Positions 1 to 6,172 of a DNA stretch of 64,000 bases are shown here, piece after piece. The DNA comes from Akkermansiaceae bacterium (GTDB lineage Bacteria; Verrucomicrobiota; Verrucomicrobiia; Verrucomicrobiales; Akkermansiaceae). Position 1 is the stretch's first letter. Each line of letters begins with the position of its first letter. A program made the position numbers and the translations under genes. The stretch is from positions 1 to 64,000 of the forward strand of contig CAIVSK010000002.1 of the NCBI GenBank assembly GCA_903908495.1, read 5' to 3'. Under the pieces are notes generated by a model that saw only the letters and a list, made by a program, of their open reading frames with translations, was not told the DNA's origin and did no database searches.

Positions 1-64
1 CCTGGGCGGCTTATAGATGGCGCCCTTCCTGACCTCCCGGTCCGAGAACTCGTGGGTCTTCCCC

Positions 65-98
65 AATAACAGATAACAAATAACTCTTCCCCCCCCCC
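65..98. repeat. heptad repeats and C10 tract before the first gene
   Basis: Three 7-bp units (AATAACA, GATAACA, AATAACT) run from 65 to 85. After CTT comes an uninterrupted run of ten C (89-98) that touches the ATG at 99. No Shine-Dalgarno sequence is visible. The same arrangement, heptads then a C run then the start codon, recurs before 3810. The first 64 bases hold no recognisable gene; frame 1 is open to a TAA at 67-69 and could be the tail of an upstream gene, but nothing identifies it. Confidence 0.75.
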
Positions 99-971
99 AT
101 GCACCGCTTCCTCGATCCCGCCGACATCCGCCGACTCAAGAACTATGAGTTCGGCGCCAAGGCAATGGTCGAAGGGTATCTGGCAGGCCGCCACCGCTCG
201 CACCAGCGCGGCTCGTCCATCGAGTTTCACGAATTCCGCCAGTACGTGCCCGGCGATGACCTCGCCCGCGTCGACTGGCGCGTGTTCGCCCGCAACGACA
301 AGTTGTTTTTGCGCACTTTCGAGCAGGAAACCAACCTCGAATGCCATATCTTCCTCGATTGCTCGGCCTCCATGGGCTTCCCCGAAAATTCACCCCGCCT
401 CTCCAAACTCGAGTACGCCTCGTTCTTCGCCGCCGCCCTCGCCTGGTGGGTCATCTCCAAAAACGACCGCGTCTCGCTCACCCTCTTCGACCACGGCATC
501 CGCAAATTCCTACCGCCCGCCTCCACCCGCCAACACCTCCACGACCTGCTCCACACGCTGGAAACCAACCGACCGGGATCCCACACGTCCATCACCGAGA
601 CGCTGGCCCGCGCCCAACCGCTGCTCAAACGCAAGGGCACGCTGGTCATCCTATCGGATTTCTTCAGCGAGCCCGCCGCCCTCTTCCACGCGCTCAACCC
701 GTACATCCACCGCGGCTTCCGCATCCACCTCTTCCACCTGCTCGATCCCGCTGAACTCAAGCTCGACGAGCGCGGCCTGTCGCGCTTTGTCGATATGGAA
801 ACCAACGACCAGCTCACCGTCCACCCGCACTCGCTGCGGGCCGCCTGGACCGAGGAACTCCTCAGCCACACCCGCGCCTTGCGCGCCCTCGCCTCCGCCC
901 GCCACGCCGACTACGCCCTAACCTCCACCGCAGATCCGTATTTTTCTCTCTTTGATCGCTTAAGAGACTGA
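99..971 (+). CDS. DUF58 domain protein (MoxR-associated)
   Basis: This 290-residue protein belongs to the DUF58 family, VWA-like proteins encoded next to MoxR AAA ATPases and thought to act with them in assembling or activating envelope or metalloprotein complexes. The family signature YVPGDD followed by RVDW is at about residues 49-60, and a MIDAS-like DxSxS (D87, S89, S91) lies in the VWA-like core. There is no signal peptide or membrane segment, so it is probably cytoplasmic. It sits 20 bp before the BatA-like gene. Its MoxR partner is expected to the left of the window. It is paralogous to the DUF58 gene at 30495-31385. The start codon follows a run of ten C instead of a ribosome binding site. 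Confidence 0.93.
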   Translation: MHRFLDPADIRRLKNYEFGAKAMVEGYLAGRHRSHQRGSSIEFHEFRQYVPGDDLARVDWRVFARNDKLFLRTFEQETNLECHIFLDCSASMGFPENSPRLSKLEYASFFAAALAWWVISKNDRVSLTLFDHGIRKFLPPASTRQHLHDLLHTLETNRPGSHTSITETLARAQPLLKRKGTLVILSDFFSEPAALFHALNPYIHRGFRIHLFHLLDPAELKLDERGLSRFVDMETNDQLTVHPHSLRAAWTEELLSHTRALRALASARHADYALTSTADPYFSLFDRLRD

Positions 972-991
972 AGCACTAAATCTTAAATTCC

Positions 992-2992
992 ATGTCTATC
1001 AACTACCTGCACCCGGCATTGCTTGGCTTGCTCGCGCTTGCCGGGCTGCCCGTGCTGGTGCATTTGTTGTCGCGAGCCCGGCCGCCGGTCTATCGATTTT
1101 CCAACACCGAGTTCCTGCGCCGCGTGCTGCGCAGCACCGCCCGCATCCGCCGACCCAAGGATTGGCTGCTGCTTGCCCTGCGCAGCCTCGCCCTGTTCGC
1201 GCTGGCCGCCGCGTTTGCCTGGCCGGTTGTCACGTCCAACTCCGCCTCCCTGCCCGGCGAAAAATCCACCGTCATCCTGCTGGTCGACCGCTCCGCCTCG
1301 ATGGCCGCCCGCGAAGGTGCCGGCAGCCGGTTTGATTCCGCCTGCGCCCAAGCGACCCGCTTCCTCGATCAATCCAAGCCCGACAACGCCAACCTCATCT
1401 GGATCGACGCCGAACCCGACGCCGTCTTCCCGGAACCCGGGCCCAACCTGACGTTTCTAACGGATTTACTGAAACAAACCCAGCCCAAGCCGGAAGCCGG
1501 TGCTCAATCCGCCGCCTTCGATCTGGCGCTGCGCCAACTCGCCAAGGTCGGCGGCCACCGCGAACTGGTCATCATTTCCGACTTCCAAGCGACCGCCTGG
1601 CGTGACTTTGCACCGCAGCTTCCATCCAACATCGTCGTCCGCACCCAGCGCGTCGCCACCGCCAGCCCGCCCAACGTCGCCGTCAGCCGCCTCATTCCAC
1701 AACCGGCCGAACCCGTCGCCGGCCAGGACCTGACCCTGCTCACCCGCATCCAAAATTTTTCCGCTGAGGCGGTCCGCACCCAGCTCACGCTTGATGCCGA
1801 TGGGGCGCGCCAATCGCAGGCCATCGACCTACCGGCATGGGGCGAGGCGGAATCCGCGTTTGTCATCCGCCCCGCCAACCCCGGGCCGATGGCCATCAGT
1901 GCGTCCATCGAGGCCGACGGCTTCCCCGCCGATGACGCCCATTTCACCGTCGTCCAAGTCCGCGATTCGCTGCGCCTCGCGCTCACCGCCGCGCCCGACT
2001 CGGCCGATGGCAGGATTCTCGCCAAACTCGCCACCTCGCTCAAATGGTTGGAGATGGCCACCGACCCGAAAAATGTCAGAGCGGCGGATTTTCACTTCAT
2101 TTCCGCTTGGTCCGGCGCGGCACCCGCGGATCTGCGCAAGTCCGCACAGGCCGGCACCACCCTCATCGTGCGGCCCGCGGCGGCCTGCCCGCTGGCGGCC
2201 ATCCGCGACCTCCTGAAGCTTCCGGCCGATCCGCTCGACGGCCCGCTCGCACTGGACGCCTCACCCGCCGGCTGGGCAGCCATCCCCGACGAGACCCATC
2301 CCGCCAACCAACTTTTCCGCTCCGGGGATTTCGGCAACCCGTTCGCCGGCAATTTCCGCGAACGCGTCCACCTGCCCGCCGCCCTCGCGTCGCTGCCGGG
2401 CATCCGCCCGATCGCCACCTACACCGACGGCATCCCGGCCCTGCTCGAAGGCCCGACCGCCAACGCCTCCATCCTGCTGTGGAACCTCCCGCTCGACCCC
2501 GCCAAAACCGACTGGCCCACCCAAGGCTCGTTCCTGCCCGCCATCGCCGAAGTCCTCCTCCGCACCCGGCCGCGCAACACCACCGAGCCCGCCTACTCAC
2601 TCCCCGGCAGCCTGCTCAGCTGGTCATCGAACGATCCCGCCCACGCCGGCGCCGTCACCCTGCTCGGACCAAGCTCCGAACCGCTGGCCCTCACCGAGTC
2701 CACCACCGCCAATGGCTCCCAGTGGCAATCCAAGGCCACCGCCGTCCCCGGCATTTACCGCTGGCAAATTTCCGGCCAGCCCATCGCCTTCACCGCCGTC
2801 AACTTTCCCGATTCCGAGAGCGACCTCCGCCCGCTCGAGACCACCCCCAGCTTTGGCAAGCTCGATGCCTCCAACGACTCCCTCGTCCGCCAAGCCGCCC
2901 TCGCCCAGGGCCTCCCGCTCTGGCCCTGGCTCGCCCTGGCAGGCATTCTCTTTCTCGTCCTCGAATCCCTAATCCACTCCCGAGCCCGCTAG
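992..2992 (+). CDS. BatA/VWA domain membrane protein
   Basis: This 666-residue protein has the typical BatA N-terminus: a double membrane region at about residues 6-27 and 58-80 separated by a basic loop with a PPVYRFSNTEFL-type motif. A VWA domain follows with the MIDAS motif DRSAS at residues 99-103. A long periplasmic beta-rich part comes next, and a C-terminal membrane segment at about 640-660. In aerotolerance (Bat) and MoxR operons such proteins are thought to form a membrane complex with DUF58 and MoxR proteins. It lies 20 bp after the DUF58 gene. Its paralogue in this window is 28374-30491, with the same length class and layout. The function of the complex in this organism is unknown. 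Confidence 0.9.
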   Translation: MSINYLHPALLGLLALAGLPVLVHLLSRARPPVYRFSNTEFLRRVLRSTARIRRPKDWLLLALRSLALFALAAAFAWPVVTSNSASLPGEKSTVILLVDRSASMAAREGAGSRFDSACAQATRFLDQSKPDNANLIWIDAEPDAVFPEPGPNLTFLTDLLKQTQPKPEAGAQSAAFDLALRQLAKVGGHRELVIISDFQATAWRDFAPQLPSNIVVRTQRVATASPPNVAVSRLIPQPAEPVAGQDLTLLTRIQNFSAEAVRTQLTLDADGARQSQAIDLPAWGEAESAFVIRPANPGPMAISASIEADGFPADDAHFTVVQVRDSLRLALTAAPDSADGRILAKLATSLKWLEMATDPKNVRAADFHFISAWSGAAPADLRKSAQAGTTLIVRPAAACPLAAIRDLLKLPADPLDGPLALDASPAGWAAIPDETHPANQLFRSGDFGNPFAGNFRERVHLPAALASLPGIRPIATYTDGIPALLEGPTANASILLWNLPLDPAKTDWPTQGSFLPAIAEVLLRTRPRNTTEPAYSLPGSLLSWSSNDPAHAGAVTLLGPSSEPLALTESTTANGSQWQSKATAVPGIYRWQISGQPIAFTAVNFPDSESDLRPLETTPSFGKLDASNDSLVRQAALAQGLPLWPWLALAGILFLVLESLIHSRAR

Positions 2993-2993
2993 A

Positions 2994-3136
2994 GACACAA
3001 GACTGCAAGACACAAGACGCAAGACAAGAAATCGCGATTCCTATTCTGTATCTTCCAGCCCCCCAATCTTCCTACCAATATTCTTCCTGCCCAAATCTGA
3101 TTTCCATAATCTGAAATCCTAAATCTGAAATTCAAG
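2994..3136. repeat. two blocks of heptad repeats around a CT-rich spacer
   Basis: After the stop of the BatA gene, units of the type GACACAA run from 2994 to 3029, one of them 8 bp long. A CT-rich stretch with a repeated TCTTCCT word follows. Six further 7-bp units cover 3095-3136 (ATCTGAT, TTCCATA, ATCTGAA, ATCCTAA, ATCTGAA, ATTCAAG) and end exactly at the ATG of the next gene. No promoter or ribosome binding site is evident. Confidence 0.7.
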
Positions 3137-3757
3137 ATGCCCGCCAAGAAAGCACAAGCCGCCAAGCCGAAACCCGCCGACCCCGGGGCCTTGCTTGCGC
3201 CCGCGATGCTGGCCCCGCTCGTCCGCTACTTCCGCCACGAAAAGGTCATTCTCGACTCCGATCTGGCGGAGCTATACAGCGTCTCAACCAAACGACTGAA
3301 CGAGGCGGTGAAGCGCAACCTGGACCGATTTCCTGACGACTTCATGTTCCAACTCACTGAAAATGAGGTGGAAATCTTGATATCACAAATTGCGATATCA
3401 AATTCCGGCCAATCCTCTTTAAGGTCGCAATCTGCGACCTTAAAGCGCGGGCAGCACCGCAAGTACCTCCCCTACGCATTCACCGAGCAAGGAGTCGCCA
3501 TGCTCTCCAGCGTGCTGCGCTCGCCCCGCGCCGTGGCGGTGAACATTGCCATCATGCGCACCTTCGTCCAACTCCGGCGTTTGATGGATTCCAACGCCCT
3601 GCTCGCCGAAAAAATCGAAGCCCTCGAAGAAAAACACGCCGAACACGACCAGCACTTCCAAATCGTCTTCGATGCCATCAAGCAGCTCATTGCCACGCCG
3701 TCGGCACCGACCAAGGAACTCGGTTTTCACACCATCCCGTCCACCCGCACCCCCTAA
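3137..3757 (+). CDS. ORF6N domain DNA-binding protein
   Basis: This 206-residue protein carries an ORF6N domain, a DNA-binding module related to KilA-N that occurs in phage and mobile-element proteins and many bacterial chromosomes. The domain starts near residue 30 (VILDSDLAELYSVSTKRLNE). The conserved YLPYAFTEQGVAMLSSVL block lies just after residue 110, and a coiled-coil-like tail follows at about 150-180. The variable stretch between the two conserved blocks (about 81-103) is encoded by two perfect or near-perfect palindromes and reads as two versions of the pattern L-x-S-Q-x-A. The gene sits between the BatA-like and VWA-like genes of a module that has no such gene in its second copy, so it looks inserted. 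Its target and role are unknown. Confidence 0.88.
   Translation: MPAKKAQAAKPKPADPGALLAPAMLAPLVRYFRHEKVILDSDLAELYSVSTKRLNEAVKRNLDRFPDDFMFQLTENEVEILISQIAISNSGQSSLRSQSATLKRGQHRKYLPYAFTEQGVAMLSSVLRSPRAVAVNIAIMRTFVQLRRLMDSNALLAEKIEALEEKHAEHDQHFQIVFDAIKQLIATPSAPTKELGFHTIPSTRTP
3377..3401. repeat. palindrome 1 inside the ORF6N coding sequence
   Basis: The left arm is 3377-3388 and the right arm 3390-3401, 12 bp each with one mismatch (3385 against 3393), around a single centre base at 3389. In frame it encodes residues 81-88, L-I-S-Q-I-A-I-S. Its centre is 42 bp, exactly 14 codons, from the centre of the next palindrome. Confidence 0.9.
3417..3445. repeat. palindrome 2 inside the ORF6N coding sequence
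   Basis: The arms are 3417-3429 and 3433-3445, 13 bp each without mismatch, around a 3-base centre. It encodes S-L-R-S-Q-S-A-T-L-K (residues 94-103). The core around the CAA codon resembles palindrome 1, but the outer arms differ from it while remaining self-complementary. Confidence 0.93.
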
Positions 3758-3761
3758 TAGC

Positions 3762-3809
3762 CGACCACCGACCACCGACCACCGACAACCGACAACCGCC
3801 CCCCCCCCC
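3762..3809. repeat. heptad repeats and C11 tract
   Basis: Three CGACCAC and two CGACAAC units occupy 3762-3796. A run of eleven C (3799-3809) follows and touches the TTG at 3810. There is no Shine-Dalgarno sequence. The layout repeats that at 65-98. Confidence 0.8.
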
Positions 3810-6035
3810 TTGCACCCGCCCTTTCCACTTCCCGTTCTCATCCCCCTCGCCATCCTGGCGTTGGGCATCGCCGCGTTCGGCGCGTGGCGGGGTTCGTCGG
3901 GCATCAGCCGGGGCTTGCGCTGGCTGCTCCTGTCCTTGCGGCTGCTCGCCATCGCCGCCGCCCTCGCCCTCTTGTTCAATCCGGGAAAATGGGCCTATCC
4001 CACCGAATCCCACCCCAGCCCGTGGATCATCCTCGACGACGTCTCCGCGTCGATGGCCCAGACCACCGCCGACGGCTCCTCCCGCGCTGCCGTGGCCACC
4101 TCGCTCGTGCGCCAAGCCACCGCCCACGCCAAATCGGCCGACCTCCCGCTGCGCGTTCACTCCTTCGCCGCCAAGCTCGACGTTGCCTCCAGCGCCGCGC
4201 CACCGCCGCCTGACGGCACCGCCTCCAACATCCTCCCCGCCGTTTCCCAAATCCTCCAGGACGCCGCCGCCGCCGGCGAAACCCTGGCCGGCATCATCGT
4301 CCTCAGCGACGGCCGCCAAACCCTCAATTCATCGCCCGCCGACTTCGACGCCCTCGGCCTGCGCGCCCGCAGCCGCAACACCGCCGTACACACCGTTGCC
4401 ATCGGCACCGACTCCCCGCCACCCGACCTCGCCCTCATCCAACCCCGCGCCTCCATCACCGCCTTCGCCGGCCAACCGCTGCGCATCGGCTTCGCCCTCA
4501 AGTCCACCGGCCTCGACCCGCTCCGCCCCGTCGTCACCTTGCGCGATGCCGCCGGCATGTCCCTCACCAGCCTCACCCTCGAGGTGCCTCCCGGCAAGAC
4601 CGTCGCCGCCACCTTTGAGATCAAAGCCCCGCCCACCTCCGCCCACTGGACCCTCGATACCCCCGTAATCACCGGCGAAGTCCGCTCGTCTAACAACCAC
4701 GCGGCCCTCAATATCCGCATTCTCGAATCCAAAACCCGCGTGTTCCTCGTCGAGGGCGCTCCCTATTGGGATAGCAAGTTCCTCGCCCAACTCCTCCGCC
4801 AACAACCCCACATGGACGTCCACTCCGTCCACCGCCTGTCCGATGAACGCTACTTCCGCATCGATTCCGGCGACACCAAGAACCAAGAAACCAACCAACC
4901 GGTATTTCCCAACACGCTCGACGAACTCGCCCGCTACGACCTGATTGTTTTCGGCAAAAACATCGACCCGTTCCTCACCCCGGAGCGGGCCGAGATTTTG
5001 CGCAGCTATGTTCGTGAGCGCGGCGGAGCGGTGTTATTTTCGCGCGGCAAGGCATCGACAGCGTCGCTGGCCGCGCTGGAACCGTTGGAACCAGTGGTCT
5101 GGGGCAGCGCCACCACCGCGGATTTCCGCTTCACCCCGACCCGCGACGGCGAGGCCGCCGGGCTCTTCGGCCAGGCGCTGCCCGCCCCCGACGCATCGCT
5201 GTGGGCCGCGCTGCCGACGCTGCGGGATGGCCGCCAAATCGCCATGGTCAAGCCATTCACCCGCGTCCTCGCCGAGGGCATCCCCGAGCATGGGGCAGGA
5301 TCGGGCACCCCGGGAAAATTCCCGCTGCTGATGGTCCGCCGCTATGGCCAGGGCGTCACCGGCTTGGTCAATGGTGACGGGCTGTGGAAATGGGACTTTT
5401 TTCCCGAAGCGCGGGAGCTGGGGAATTGTTACGAGGATTTCTGGACCCAATTGATTCAATGGATGGCGTCCTACTCGGAGTTTCTCCCCGGCCAGGATTT
5501 TTCGCTGAGGCTGCCCGCCACTCGCGGTGAGCTGGGCACGACCCTCGCCGCCACCCTCTCGTATCGCGGTGCCGATCCCGCCCCGCAACCGCTCATCCTC
5601 ATCACGTCCCCTGCCGGCACCACCACCAAAATCAACCCCGCCGCCATCCCGGACCCCTCCGGCCGCCCGCTCTGGCGCGCCTCGTTCACTCCCGACCAAC
5701 CCGGCCTCTGGACCCTCAAGCTCAGCGACCCGCGACCCGACGCCCCGCCCACTCCCGAAGTTCTCTTCAGCGTCCCCAACCCGCCCCAGGAATCCGACGA
5801 CCTCTCGCCCGATCCCGGCTTGCTCGAGGCCCTCGCACAAGCCACCGGCGGCCAGGCGCTCCAGCCCGCCGCCTTCACCACCCTCCTCCGCAGCCAACTC
5901 GTCAAGCACCCGCCCGCCACCCGTGAGGCCGGTGCCATCTGGGCTCCCTCCTGGGACTTCACCCTCGTCGCCCTGGCCATCGCCGCCCTCTTCGCCATCG
6001 AGTGGTTCCTCCGCCGCCGCCACGGACTTTCTTGA
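3810..6035 (+). CDS. VWA domain membrane protein of the MoxR module
   Basis: This protein of about 741 residues has two N-terminal membrane segments (about 9-25 and 37-56). A VWA-like domain with the MIDAS pattern D77-V-S-A-S81 follows. Next comes a glutamine-amidotransferase-like region (starting near VFLVEGAPYWDSKF) of the kind often seen in these large VWA proteins. A C-terminal membrane helix precedes a basic tail. TTG 3810 is chosen as start because the frame upstream overlaps the ORF6N gene and is low-complexity, and because the codons after it (Leu/Met-His-Pro/Arg) and the preceding C run mirror the start at 99. If translation instead began upstream, the C11 run would lie inside the coding sequence. 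The paralogue is 25937-28372. It probably forms a membrane complex with the BatA-like protein. Confidence 0.85.
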   Translation: MHPPFPLPVLIPLAILALGIAAFGAWRGSSGISRGLRWLLLSLRLLAIAAALALLFNPGKWAYPTESHPSPWIILDDVSASMAQTTADGSSRAAVATSLVRQATAHAKSADLPLRVHSFAAKLDVASSAAPPPPDGTASNILPAVSQILQDAAAAGETLAGIIVLSDGRQTLNSSPADFDALGLRARSRNTAVHTVAIGTDSPPPDLALIQPRASITAFAGQPLRIGFALKSTGLDPLRPVVTLRDAAGMSLTSLTLEVPPGKTVAATFEIKAPPTSAHWTLDTPVITGEVRSSNNHAALNIRILESKTRVFLVEGAPYWDSKFLAQLLRQQPHMDVHSVHRLSDERYFRIDSGDTKNQETNQPVFPNTLDELARYDLIVFGKNIDPFLTPERAEILRSYVRERGGAVLFSRGKASTASLAALEPLEPVVWGSATTADFRFTPTRDGEAAGLFGQALPAPDASLWAALPTLRDGRQIAMVKPFTRVLAEGIPEHGAGSGTPGKFPLLMVRRYGQGVTGLVNGDGLWKWDFFPEARELGNCYEDFWTQLIQWMASYSEFLPGQDFSLRLPATRGELGTTLAATLSYRGADPAPQPLILITSPAGTTTKINPAAIPDPSGRPLWRASFTPDQPGLWTLKLSDPRPDAPPTPEVLFSVPNPPQESDDLSPDPGLLEALAQATGGQALQPAAFTTLLRSQLVKHPPATREAGAIWAPSWDFTLVALAIAALFAIEWFLRRRHGLS

Positions 6036-6090
6036 ACTCTCAATTCTTCGCTCTTATGTTCGCAATCCTCATGAGACACCAGCCGCCAGA

Positions 6091-6131
6091 GAAGAGATCC
6101 GTCGGATCGGTCAGATCCGACCGATCTCTTC
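6091..6131. repeat. long stem-loop between the VWA and DUF4175-like genes
   Basis: The arms 6091-6108 and 6114-6131 are 18 bp with a single mismatch, around a 5-base loop. No T run follows on the + strand, so it is not a classic terminator. It could be an attenuator, an RNA-processing site or a repeat element. Confidence 0.75.
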
Positions 6132-6134
6132 CCT

Positions 6135-6169
6135 GATAACCCATAACCTCTAACCAATAACCGGCAACC
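6135..6169. repeat. five heptad repeats of the type NNTAACC
   Basis: The units are GATAACC, CATAACC, TCTAACC, AATAACC and GGCAACC, end to end, stopping 3 bases before the ATG at 6173. The consensus is close to the NATAACA units at 65-85. Confidence 0.8.
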
Positions 6170-6172
6170 TCC

